Below are positions 30,615 through 41,970 of a stretch of 64,000 nucleotides of DNA, in pieces. Each line of letters opens with the position of its first letter. Positions within the stretch are counted from its first letter, which is position 1. The notes beneath the pieces were generated by a model. It searched no databases and had not been told where the DNA came from. It saw only the letters and a program-made list of their open reading frames with translations. Source of the stretch: Eutreptiella sp. 'Long Island Sound 2002' (lineage: Eukaryota; Euglenozoa; Euglenophyceae; Eutreptiales; Eutreptiaceae); NCBI GenBank assembly GCA_964036045.1, contig OZ038382.1, positions 116,346,429 to 116,410,428 of the forward strand. The letters run 5' to 3'. The position numbers were made by a program, and so were the translations under genes.

Positions 30615-32187
30615 TGACCCTAACCTGAGGGACTAACCGAAGCCAGCCACCGCACACCCAGGAAGGCGCCGCGCCACCACGCCACACACCAGCACCGCAA
30701 GCCACACACGGGGCCACAGCGCGCCAGGCGACAACGGTGACGGACCACCCAGAAGATTACAGCCGGCACCGCAGAGGGGTAAGGACACGAACAACCCCAG
30801 CCCCCTAACCCAAAACCACAAGAAGCCGCCTGGCGCAGCCGCCCAGCCGGCAGAGCCAGGACCTAACCCAGCAAGAAGGGGCGCCGAGCCCACCGTGTAC
30901 ACAGCCCACGCGACCCATGGGGCCGGAACGTGACCACACAGAACGCAACTGAAGACAGCAGCCCGGAAGACAACACTGAATGCAGGCCAGTGCGTGCGCC
31001 AGCCCAGGGAAGGCAGAGGGAGGAACAGGCAAGCCCCCCCCCCCCCAAAAAAAAAAGGAGGGGGGAAGGGGAAAAGGCACGAAAACAGCCCACAGCCGCC
31101 AAGCCGCCCGCCAACGAGACCACAGGCGGCCAAGCCCCCCCCCAGAAGGCAACGAGAAAAAAAAAAGAAAAAAAAAAGGACCCCCACAGAGGCACAGGGG
31201 GACCACCCACCCAAAACCGGCAACACCAAGCCAGTAACAGCGGACCACGGGGAGAAGGGACACAGAAAAAAAGAAAAAAAAAACAGAGAGCCACCAGCCC
31301 AGCCCAAAAGAAAGGGGATGGAGGGACAGGGACCACAAAGCCAAAAAAAAAAAAAAAAAAAGAAAAGAAAAAACCAAAGCGCAAAAAAGAAAAAACACAC
31401 CCCGACAACCCAGCCAAGAAGGGCTGGGCACAGGCGAGACCCGGGCCCAGCAAACACGCCCACACCGCGCGCCGGAACCGGAAACGGCGGGGGGCAAGCG
31501 GGGCGCCCACAAAACCACACACGTCCCAAAAGCAGGCCAAAACCGAAGCCCAACCACGAACACCACAAACAGCCGACACTAGAGGGACAACACCACAAAC
31601 CGTGCCCAAACACACCCACCCAAGACCCCAGCCAGGACTGGCGGGGTAAACAAAACCCGCACCCAACCGCCAACCGGACCCAAACACAAACGCCACACGA
31701 CAGTAGGAAACCCAGTGCCCACAGCCCGGGCACTGAGGCAGCCCGTGCCATGCAGGTGACCCGGCCAAACGAGATCCGGAGACCGGGGGTAAGGCTGCAT
31801 CCTAAGGCCTGCGCTGCTTTGGGGCTCGAGGCGGAGCGTGCGACACCCAAGCGCCTCGGAACCCTAGTACAAAGAACGTGCATGCACGCCTTGGGAACGG
31901 GATACGCCAGGAAGTCCGGTGAACCCCAAGGGTTCCGCCCAAAGGAGGGGACGTGCGCAAGCACGGGGGCACACCCTCCCGGCGAGACAAGCATGTCACG
32001 CTGGCGGCGATCAGCCCTCTCGGCGTAGCCCGGGGCCGCTTTGTTGGGGGCCAACAGTCAGGTCTAGCGGGAAGTAAGCCGCCTCCCCTCTTCACGCGCG
32101 AAGCCTCTTCCTGTTCGTCACAGGGGCGACGCCAAGGGGAACCATGGGGCGCCTCTCCACGACCGAGTGCACCTACCTACCTACCTA
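30615..32187 (+). mobile_element. 5'-truncated LINE 3'-UTR insertion with (ACCT)n tail
   Basis: 1573 bp bounded by the 16-bp duplication. It ends in ACCTACCTACCTACCT-type repeats (about 32170-32187), a microsatellite tail as left by target-primed reverse transcription. Its interior around 30780-31060 matches, in inverse orientation, the minus-strand LINE's 3' region at 44230-44520 (shared: CCCAGCCGGCAGAGCCAG, CAGGGAAGGCAGA), so it is a 3' fragment of that lineage. 31.03-31.4 kb is A-rich with long A runs. No credible ORF. It could also be a non-autonomous element using LINE machinery. Confidence 0.85.
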
Positions 32188-32203
32188 CCTCCTCCCGTAC
32201 GAC
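32188..32203. repeat. 16-bp target-site duplication, right copy
   Basis: Exact repeat of 30599-30614. LLPYD is encoded by both copies; removing one copy and the insertion rejoins endonuclease and RT regions. Confidence 0.9.
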
Positions 32204-34135
32204 GCCGAGGCCGCGCCCGTCCAGCGCTGCCTATGGGCGGCAGTCACCGCCGCGCAGGGCGAGCCCTCCCTGGCGCCCTGGCTGAGCCCCGCAGAGCAGC
32301 GTGCCTACGGGTCCATGCCTGCGGCCGCTGTGGAAAAGATGTTCGAACACCTCCACACGGCGCATGACACCCTAGCGCACCTGGTCGGGCGCCGGCAGCT
32401 GTCCCCGGCGGTGTTGGACCCCGCGGCAGGGGACCCCCCTGAGAGCTGGAAACGGCTCCAGGCGGCGATCCTCCGCTACTCCGTCGTGGCAGCGTCCGCG
32501 CCGGCGGCATATCAGGCAAACGTGGCATGGCATGGCATCCAATCCGAGGCAGCGCTCCGACTCACGGAGGAGCTGCAAGGTGCATCACCCGGATCCTGCC
32601 GGACCACGCAGGGCCAGCTGCACGAGGAGCTGGAGAGGCAAGCAGCCACCCTTGAGGAGAACATCCGCCACTTGCACACACACCTGGCGGCCAACCGCAA
32701 GCGCGCCATCAAAGATTTCTGGCGCCGGCACGCCCAGGACATCGCCCAGCGGTCAAAAGCCGTGCGAGGGGCAATGGAGGTAGAGGCCCCGGGCCTGTTG
32801 GGCCTCTGGAACGTGCGGGTCCCCAACACCCAAACGCTCCTCACAGAGGCCCACGACGTGATGTGTGCGGTTCGCGCCTTCTGGCGGGAACTATACGACA
32901 GACACTATGTGGACCTCCCCGGCTTCCAGGCGGTCCTCGGCCGCCGGCTGCCCCGGGTCCCTAAGGGGGCCCGGGCCCAGGTCGAGCAGTACTGCATGCA
33001 GGACCTGCAGTCCGCGCTGGACAAGGCCGATGGCATGGCCCCAGGTCCCAACCATTTGGAGGCCAGCTTCTTCAAGGCCCCCCAGCACCCGTCCAGTGGC
33101 TCCTGGTCCACTCTTACCAGGCCATCCTCCGCGGCGCCCCGCCGCCGATGCACCCAAGGTGCCGGGCTCTGCCAGACTGGACGACTACCTGCCCATAGCC
33201 CTGGGCCAACTGGACATGAAGCTGCTCACAGGCTTCCTCACCCAGCGCATCAAAGGGGTGCTCAGATGGCACAGATTGGTCAGCGATTGGCAGCAGGGGG
33301 CCCTCCTCGGCTCCAACACCGCCCCCCCCCTGTTCATGGCGCAGCGGCAGCCTGGGCGGAGAAGACTCAACTACGTCTTCTCCTTCGACGCCCGCAAGGC
33401 CTTCAACACCGCCCCGCACGGCGCCCTCCACCCCATCCTGCGCCAGCTCTCCGTGCCCCCAGAGGTCATCGACCTCCTGTTCTTTCTCCACACATGCGCC
33501 CGGCTGCGCATTGTCACCGTGCACGGGCTGACGCCGCCCGTCCACATGCTGCGCGGCGTCTCGCAGGGCAACCCTGAAGACCCCTTGCTGTACGCGCTCC
33601 TCCTGGAGCCCCTGCTCAGGGCCCAGGGGCACCGCCTGTGTCCGCCCGGGGAGGCCCAGAGGGGCCTCATCCAGGCCTACATAGACGACCTGCTGGTAGT
33701 GGCCCACACGCTGCAGCACTTCGTCGAGGGCGTGGAGGCGGTGGTCGCGTACCTAGGGATGATGGGCATGAAGCTCAACCCCCGCAAGTGCGTCATGGCA
33801 ACCACGGGTTCTGGGCCTGCAGCTGCGCCTCTGCACCCACCTGGAAAACCCATGGCACTGGGTGCCGGCGGCGGACTCCGTTTCCTACCTGGGACTCCAG
33901 CTGCAGCCAGACAGGGGGGTTCTCGCTGGAACGCAAAAACCGCCTGCGTCTGGCGGCGGTGCACCACTGGTGCCTCAACACCCTCGCACCGCCAAAACCT
34001 GTGCAGGACGTCATCCTGGTGATCCTAGGGGGGCTGACGCAATACGTCTCCTCCTTCATCGCGGACGACTCCGAAACCGGGCGCCACCTGTACCACATCA
34101 CCAGTAGCGAAGGACAGGGCGCGGTACCCCTTTGA
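32188..34135 (+). pseudogene. LINE ORF2, reverse transcriptase domain
   Basis: Begins PYDAEAAPVQRCLW, then a ~270-residue linker with helical QLHEELERQAATLEENIRHL, then RT. After a frameshift at about 33150: DDYLPIALGQLDMKLLTGFL (YRPI-like), FSFDARKAFNTAPHG (motif A, D at ~33388), RGVSQGNPEDPLLYALLLEP (motif B), AYIDDLLVV (motif C, ~33675). Another frameshift at about 33800 leads to the thumb (WVPAADSVSYLGLQLQPD, LAAVHHWCLNTLAPPKP). This enzyme copies LINE RNA at the nicked target. Motif spacing is that of non-LTR RTs. Two or more frameshifts make it inactive as read. Confidence 0.9.
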
Positions 34136-35302
34136 CGCCTCGCGGGACAGCCTGCAGATTGACCGGACCCTATGGCTCACGGGGGTGCCAACGCGGTGCC
34201 AGCAGACAGCGGTAGCCCCCCCAGGCACGCTCGTCCACAACCGCTCAGCCTTCGTCCGACCGAGGTCACCAGGATGTCCTAGGAAATCGCCGGTGCGCAC
34301 GGCATATGCCCCGAGGTACACTACCCCGTCCCGGAGTTTGCAACCCTTGCAGGGGGCGACTGGGTCCACCGCATACCCCGGGCCCTGGCCGCCCTTGGAG
34401 TGCAGCTCTACAACCCCATCACGTGCCCCAGGGCAGCCCACGTCCAACTGCAGTCCCCCCCGGGCACCATCGTCATGCTGCGCACTGCCAAGCTGCGGCA
34501 CCGCGACACGTGCCGCCTGACGGTGCCACACACGACGCCGTGGCACGGGCACCACGGGCTGCACCACCCCTTCCCCAACAACGACGACCCGTGGCCGGCT
34601 GCGGTGCGGGAATGCCTGCACCAGTGTGCCAATGAGCACCTCCACTACTGCTGCCAGGAACAGGAGCCCACCGACCACCCCGGGTGGCGGGACGCCATAG
34701 TCCACCTTTTCCACACAACTGGCACACGGGACCCCCGCCCGAGGCTCGTCCACCCCACGAGGGCTAAGCAGGATGCCCACACTGGCCCACGGGTGACCCC
34801 GTGCGGCCTGCAGCTTCACGTCGGGGGCTACTGCCGTCGGGGCAGTCTGTCTCCCCCCACGCACGGGGCGGCATACCACCGACCGGCGGCCCTGCTGTAC
34901 ATCCTCCGCGATGTACTCGCGGACGGTGAGCACCAGCAACCTAACGCAGATGTGGCGTGGCCCGAGCCTCTGTGCCCACGACCCCAGCCGACGCCGGTAT
35001 GGTTGGTGACCACGGACGACCAATGCGCCCAAGTGACAGAACAAGCGCAGCTCCAAGCCGAGTGGGTGATAGTGCAGGTGTGGGCGGGCGAGACCAGGCC
35101 CCGTGGATTCCCCTGCGGCACGGCCCTGCTGGTGGCTACGGAGGTGCCGCACGACCCACACATGGCGGTGCACGCGCTGAAGAACCAGCCAGAAGACACG
35201 GGACACCTGATGGTGCACCAGCGCGGAGGCCCGGCGTTGCTCAGGGAGCATGTGACGGCGCTCTGGTCCTGGGCAAGCACGATCGCCGGGGCTGAGGTCT
35301 GA
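34136..35302 (+). pseudogene. LINE ORF2, region between RT thumb and RNase H
   Basis: Coding-like frames without recognised motifs: 34136-34400 in several frames, then a 300-residue open stretch 34400-35302 with a Cys/His-rich stretch (CLHQCANEHLHYCC, ~34615). Ends with WSWASTIAGAEV and a stop before the RNase H segment. The minus-strand relative has a CX2CX12HX4H zinc motif at the equivalent position, so a metal-binding role is possible but unproven. Confidence 0.55.
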
Positions 35303-35350
35303 TTCCACGACCAGCCGGCGGGCCGCCACGGCGACACCAGGGCGCTGAGC

Positions 35351-36216
35351 GTGGACCAACTGACCCCCGGCAACCCCAACATCCGATGGCACTCCGCCGA
35401 CCTCAAGGCAGGATGGCGCAGCCCCATTGGATACCACTGGATCCCGGAGGCCTGGGGCAAAACCTCCTCCGATGCGTCGGGGGGCAGGCCCTGCAGGCAC
35501 GCCACCAGCATCGCTCTCGCCGCCAACCTCACTTGCACGTGGGCAGTGGCCATCTCGGGCACGGTGCCCAACGGGCAGGGGTTGGCCGCCTCCCTCCCCC
35601 TGCCATACGGCGCCCACAAGCCATTGATCCATACGGTGGACGCCGAAGTCATCCTCCACCTTCTGCGACATGCTGATCGCGAGCGGGCCACGGGGGTCCC
35701 CGCGGGCGCGGCGCAGGTGGTCAAACAGATGCACCTGCGATGGCTTCGGGACAGCCTGCACGCGCGGGGGCAACACACCGAGCACCCATTTTGGTTTGGC
35801 GAGCCACCTCACACCACAGCAACGCTTTACTGCACAAAGCGGACTGGGGAGCGTCCCAGGACACCGTCCTACAGAACACGCCCCCGGGCCCCAGCCACGC
35901 CCAGCTCATAATCGCCGGTCATGACGGCCACCTCGACCTGCGGCCCCTCACAATGTGGACGCTCAGCACGGTCACGCAGCGGACACCCCTGGGCGCGGCC
36001 CACGCCACGGCCTATGTCCACGTCCGGGACCTCACCGCGACGGCCACCAACCACCGGGTGCTGCGGGCCAGAGACGGCCACACGCCGGTGCAGCGCAGGC
36101 TCCGCATCCGAAAAGAGCGGCTCTCAGGCGTCGCCATCAACCCGCAACCCTGCTTCCTCTGCGGCGGCCCGGAGGAGACCCCGGTGCACATGCACGTGGG
36201 ATCCGCCCACTGCCGC
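35351..36216 (+). pseudogene. LINE ORF2, RNase H domain and C-terminal zinc knuckle
   Basis: RNase H-like order: KTSSDASGGR (first D), CTWAVAISGTVPNGQGLAAS (strand 3 and the GELxA position, the catalytic E apparently Gln), IHTVDAEVILHLL (second D), LHKADWGAS (last D, after a frame change near 35830). Then CFLCGGPEETPVHMHVGSAHC (36151-36216), a CX2C-Hx-C knuckle as at the end of many LINE ORF2 proteins. RNase H removes template RNA. The parallel D...E...D arrangement in the minus-strand copy supports the call. Confidence 0.75.
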
Positions 36217-39179
36217 TCCTCTGGCCCCACTACCGCCAGGCTGTGCAGGAGGCGGTCCGCCACCTCCCGCGCGGGGACAAGGCTCAGTGGGTGGCCTCGT
36301 GGCGCTCTGCGGGCGCCGCCTGGACAGAAGTCTTCTGCTCTGCGGTGGTGCCCGAGGCGGCAGAAGCGCAGCTCCGCGCAATAGCCCGCTACGACCTGCC
36401 GGAAGGGACCTCCGTAGACGATTTCCTCCACCACATGCTCCGGCTGGGAGATTTGGCATGGGAGCTCCGCAATCACTGGCTGGAGCAACTCCTCCAGGAG
36501 CCCCTAAGAGCGGCGGCCCGGGTGCACCTATGGTTCAAAGTGACGGAGGGCAACTGCTTCCTCCCTCCCCCACGCCCTGACAGGGACTTTGTGGCCTCCC
36601 TCCGTGTCGTGAACGGCACTCTGGAGTGCCCACCGAAAGAGAACCCCCACCCGTACCGGGACCTGCCAGGGGGGTTTTCCGAAGCACCTACAAGACGCCC
36701 TCTTCCCAACGTGGATCATCGGGCGCAGCTGCATGACCGCGTGGGAGGCCCGTATAGTGGGGGCGGAGTCGGCGCGCGAATGGGGCCCGTGGTGCGCCGC
36801 CACGCGCGCACCGGAGGCCCCGGCGCATCAGCACGCCGCCATCCCGCTCGAGGGGTGGGGGCGGCACACCCGGCCACGGCGCACCATGATCCGCGGGGCG
36901 GGTCCCGACCACCCGTGGGACACAGCGGCATAGGAATGACTACAGGCGGCCGCAGAGCCACACGTGAGGTGGAGTGGGGACGTGTCCTCGCTCATCAGAG
37001 CGCCCTTCCCCCCCCGCATTGTCCTCCACACCGCAAACGTGCTGCAAGCCACGGAGATACACACATGGGGACACGACGCGGCCACCGTCCGCTGGCTCCC
37101 CCCGGAGGGCGGGGCCGCCCGGCTCACCGTGGCGCACTTCAAAAGTGGGGGGGCTGTGTACGACAACGCCCTGTCCCGGCGGGGCGACATTCCAGGGCCC
37201 CTGCTCCTCATGCTCCTCACCGACCTTGCAGCCGCTGTGCCGTGAGTTAGACAGCTGCTAAGGACTGCGGGTAGAGTGGGAGGCAATCGCGGACGGCAAC
37301 CTACTGGCCCTCCTCCAACAGGGCGCCGTGGACGAGTGCCAGCGGGGCGCTCTGGTGACCCACCTCGCCGGGTGCCACACATATTCGGCAACCCACCCCC
37401 CAGGGGAACTCCCGCCCGGCGTGGGATGACCTCATCGCCGACTTCCACGACGAGGGGATCCTCCCTGACGACACGTGGCAGGAGGTCCGGCAGAAGACGC
37501 TCGGCAGGGACTACCGGCGCCGCGACCACGCCCGCCTGCTAGAGCTCCGGGACCCCCTTCGCCAACGGTGGGACAACCTCTGGCTCCGCCATCTTGGCCC
37601 CTGGTTGCCGTCCTCCCACCTCACACACACCTGCCGCCTCTGCGGGTAATGCGACACGGTATCCTCTGCAGCGCCGGCGGGCGCCAACAGGTGCGCGCGG
37701 TGCTCCCAACTGGCCGCGTGCCCCTGGCCTGAAATGTCCGCGGGCCCGCGCAGACGCACGGACAAGGAGGCTTTGCACAGGCACATTAAGGGCGCGCAAG
37801 CCCCCACACGGCCGCGCGGGCCCTGTGGGCTCCGCCCTCCTGTGGATCCACGTGCACCTGCTAGACCCCACGTCCGTCGCGCACCTGTCGCACGTGTTTG
37901 CACCCTGACCCCTGCCCGCCGCCGCGCCTTGGAGAGCCCGCAGCATCGTCCCTCGCCAAAGGGGGAACGCCCGGAGCTCACCAGTGCCCGCCGTCGAGCG
38001 CAGGAGGCGGCTGTCTGGGGCCTGGTGGCGGACGCGGTGACGAAGGCGCACGAGGCGCACGCTGCCGCCCAGCACAACCCGGCGGGCAGCGGGAGGGCTT
38101 CCCTCAGCGAGGCCGCCCTCCGGGCTGTCGGCGCCCTGAAAGGAGCGGGGGCCCCTACGCTGCTCCCGGCGATGCACCGGATCGTGAACGCTGTCCAGCC
38201 GGGGCTCATAAGCCCTGAGGCAGCCCCCTACGGGCACTGGATGGAGTGGCGCACGTCCAGCTGTTCAGGCCGGCCCCTGTCCATGGGGGACACCCTACAG
38301 CCGACGGGCGCAGGGTCCGCCATGTCCCTCCACAGCAGCGCCCCAGCCCTCCTGCACGCCCTCAGGACGCGCTACCCCGGGGACGCGGCCCCGTACCAGA
38401 ACCATGCGTCGGCCACGTACCTGGAAGGGGTGTCCGAACTGGATGCGGCACTCCACCTTCTACATCCGCCCGACGAGGAGCTGGAGGTGGGCGAAATCAC
38501 GGTGTTTGCGGGAGGCGCGGGCGAGGTGCCCACCCGCCCCCGCCCGACCAACCCTGTGTACGACGGCACCAGGCCAACCTTTCCATACACCGTCATGTGC
38601 CAGGCGCTGCCCAGGGAACCCACCTGGTGCCCCGCACTCCCGCCGGGGACGCACGCACCCCGCGGCTGGGCCAGCCCGCACCTGTCCCCCCCCCTCTCCA
38701 GGACCAGGGGTGCCCACCACAGGGAGCAAGTCCTCTAGAAAGAGCGCCCGGGCACCCCTTTGCTCCTCCTCGTGGTCATGACCCGCGGGGACCAAGAGCG
38801 GGTCCTGAGGATCACCCCCACCAACCTATATGAGGCAGCGCCCGTGCCCCGCCTCCCCTTCCCGGCGCCTGCGGCGCGGGACGGGATGCACGCCTTCCTG
38901 CGAACACAGGAGGTCACCGCCGTTACGGGGGTCCACCTAGTGCGGACTCCCTCGGCGCCACCCGACGATCGCCGGAGGCCGAGGGCCCTGAGCCCCACCC
39001 CAGACTGGGAGCTGTGGCGCCACGTATGGGCCGCGTGGCTCACCCGCCTCACGCCCCAGTGCCGATGGATGACCAGCACCCCTGCACGCACGGGGCCAAC
39101 ACCACCGCCGGCCCCCCCTCTCCTCCCCACCTCCCTTCCCGCGGAGCACTGCACGGCACTGCGTACGGCACACCACTGA
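36217..39179 (+). pseudogene. Long C-terminal extension after the LINE ORF2 zinc knuckle, unknown function
   Basis: Coding-like sequence continues for nearly 3 kb past the knuckle. Pieces: 36217-36660 (SVDDFLHHMLRLGDLAWELR), 36660-36932 (ALFPTWIIGRSCMTAWEARI), 36964-37245 (LIRAPFPPRIVLHTANVLQA), 37270-37650 (ADGNLLALLQQGAVDE; ends THTCRLCG with a stop), 37734-38738 (335 codons open, SEAALRAVGALKGAGAPTLL), 38760-39179 (WELWRHVWAAWLTRLTPQC). The minus-strand copy has a counterpart at 50190-48569 with a similar helical piece (YHLGLALLCLAQWIQRR). I recognise no family. Frameshifts and stops split it. Confidence 0.5.
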
Positions 39180-39241
39180 TGCACTAGGAGGTAGTGGAGA
39201 GGACACGCCTGCTGCCATGCATGCCTACCAGGATAACAGTG

Positions 39242-41187
39242 ATGTCGGACTCCGATGGCTCCCCCCAGCGGGACGACCGCCACTACCGCCGGTCCCGCTC
39301 CCAAACCCCGGTCTCCACGGGATGCGCGGGCGAGACCCTCGCGGATCGGGAGGAGTGGCGGCTGGCGGAGGCAGCGGTGCAGGTCGGGCCGCCGGCCGGG
39401 TAGCCCCGGACGGCCCCTGCCGACCCTGAGCCATCGATCGTGAAGCCAGTGCCGGCTGAGGAGACCGACCCCACCGCCCAGGCCGCAAACCCTGCCGCCT
39501 CGCCCCCGGAAGGCCCCCCCAGGCGCACGGGGGGCTCAGACCGCAGCCCCAGCGGGCCAGGCTGCGGCCCCTACAGACCAGGCCGCGGCCCCCGGCACGC
39601 CGCAGGCGCAGGGGGTGGCCCCGGCGCGGGCCCCGAGCGCCTCGCCGGGGGCCGCCGCAGCCGCAGCAGGGGGCACGGAGGGCGCGAAGTACCGCGCCCA
39701 CACCAACCCCAGCCACACCCACACCAGCCCACCCAAGCCGTACCCCCCCCACGGCCGCCTTCCTGGAGGGGAGGCCGCGGCCCGTCTGCCCCCCGGCGCC
39801 CGTGCGTACGCCGCCGGGCGTCACGCTGCCGCAGCTGCGGCGGCAACCGGACGCCTGGCGCGTGATCCCGGAGGGGGGGGACGGCGCGCAGGCGGAGCAG
39901 GGTGCCGGCCACGGGAGCGCAGAGCGGGGGGCGGGAGGCGACAGGGGGAGTGCCCAAAGATAAGCGCAGATGATAGGCCTGGGCGCACGCGGCAAGGAGC
40001 GAGGGCGAGGGCGCGGCACGGCGCCGAGGCGAGCGGCAGCGGGGGGAGGCAGAGCACGGGCAGCGGACAGCACAACGCGGGACAAAGAGCAGGGAAAGGG
40101 CAAGGGCACGGGAAGGACACGGGCGCGGGCGGCAGCACCCGGGGACGGACGCAGGGGCGCGAGCAGGGCGCCAAGGCGGGCGGCCACGGAGCGCATAGAG
40201 CGGAGCGGAGTGCAGTCGGTGATTGGGGGCGCAGCCAAGGACATGGGCATGAACGCAGGAAGGATGCGGGCACCGGCGGTGCGGGCAAGGACGCAGGTGA
40301 CAGAGGACGGGACCCGCGACGTGGGCAGGGGGACAAAGGCTCAGGGGCCAGGAAGGGACCCAAGGGCAAGGGGGGGAAGGGCGACGTAGGCCCCCGGGGA
40401 CAGGCAGGGTGGGGCACGGGGGCCGCGAGGGGAGGGCAGGGTGGAGAGAGGAGGACGGGGGGATGGGCGCCCCTGCAGCCCGGCGTCCAGCCGGTGCGGT
40501 GCATCCCCCCCGGCATCCAACAAATGCCGCCGCACCACACCCACCACCACCACCACCACCAAGCCCACCTCTACAACATGGACCCCCACGCAGCGCTCCT
40601 CATCCCCCCCCAACCCCCTGACCCCAGCATCAGCTGGCCCCCCCCGCGGCGCCAGAGACGAGGGCGGAGCAGGCCCGGATGGCTGCTGCCCCGGCGGCGG
40701 GAGGACAGGGGGCGGCGCCGGCGCCGCAGGCACGGGGGCCGCAGGAGGAGCCGGCGCGGGGGGCAGAGGGGGCCTGGCCCGGGCACCGGGACTGGGATGC
40801 GGTCCCGGACCCCCTGAAGAGCGAGGCCCTACCCCTGTTGGTGGAGGTGTATAGATGGGTGAGCTGGGCCTCCTCGGGGACCACCAGGGGGATGAAGAAC
40901 CGGCGTCTCGATGCCGTGCTCCTCCGGAGCAACAGCGGGAACGGGAGGTGCCCCCGGGGGGTCGGGCGACCCCGGAGGACCACGAGAGGGTCCTCTGGAC
41001 CGTGATTCGGACGGGGTGGCCGGGCGAGGAGCCGACGTGGCCGGCTATCCTGGAGGGAGGGGCGGTGCTCTGCACCACGGTTGCGAAGGCCAGCAACTGG
41101 CTCCCCCGGGCCCTGCGCACCGCCCTCACCCTCTGGCGCTATCGCCGGCGAAACCCACCGCCGCTGCAGCCCCAGCCCCCGCACTAG
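39242..41187 (+). pseudogene. RS-rich accessory ORF of the plus-strand LINE
   Basis: ATG at 39242 reads MSDSDGSPQRDDRHYRRSRS, an Arg-Ser dipeptide start. A long Gly/Pro/Ala low-complexity part follows, including a (CAC)n stretch at about 40541-40561. From 40750 a compact C-terminal domain is read in two adjacent frames (DPLKSEALPLLVEVYRWVSW, then DHERVLWTVIRTGWPGEEP and ASNWLPRALRTALTLWRYRR), ending at 41187. The minus-strand LINE has the same architecture: RS repeats then a tryptophan-rich helical end. Function unknown; RS domains in general bind RNA or splicing factors. Middle part is too low in complexity to be sure of the frame. Confidence 0.5.
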
Positions 41188-41970
41188 CAGGCACGCAGGT
41201 GACGGCCGCGCCCTGCCGTCCCAGGCGATAGATACGAGGGAATGGGGAAGGACCAGTGACGCGGGACGCCCCCCCTGGCAGGACCGGCCCCCCCGACCCA
41301 GAGTGCACCCCCCACCCCCCCACCGTATGGCGTGGCGGAGTGGCACGCGTCGCTCCTAGTAGGGGAGAGGGCGGGGGCAACGAGCGCAGGGGGGGGCCCA
41401 CTGCCTCGCAGCCCGCTAACTGCTAACCACTGACCCGGACCGCCAGCCCGAGCACCCGCCGACGCTCCCCCCCCCCCGCCAACCGGCACCACGCCGTGAG
41501 GCGGCGGCAGCGAGGAGAGCGGGGGGCCCAGGGTGGAGCAGGGCAGGAGAAGAGTGCGCCCCCCCCGGTCGACGGCTGGCCCCCTGGGCGGAGGACCACC
41601 AGGCTGCCCCCCTGCAGGCGCCGGGACCGGCGCCATGGGACCGGGGAGGGACTTTGGAGAGCTCCCCCCTGCCCACCCCCCACCCCCCCTCTCCCCCCCC
41701 GGCCCGCAGACAGCCGGAGGCCGGCCAGGGGGGCGGCGGCCCCGCACCCCCCCCGCCGGGCCTGCCCCCCCTCCGGGAGCGCCCCGACACCCAAGGGGGG
41801 GACGCCACAGCCGCGGCACGGCCGCTGTACGCCGAGTGCCTCCAGTCGGCCGCTTGCCCAGTCCTGCAGTGCCCGCAGCAGTGCAGCAGCCCTGCGTCGG
41901 CGCTCAAGCGGCCCCGTAGGCCGCAGCGATGCGGCGGCACCCGGACATGAGCCAATGCAGTGTGGGGGGC
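41188..41970. other. GC-rich non-coding, start of the LINE 3' region
   Basis: Runs of C and G, no supported frame. Short stretches near 41570-41620 resemble the ~610-bp repeat downstream, so a degenerate first unit may be here. Confidence 0.4.

Noticed and set aside
30633-32054. 473-codon minus-strand ORF with Phe-rich runs
   Set aside because: Antisense of the A-rich insertion; the Phe runs are poly-A read backwards.
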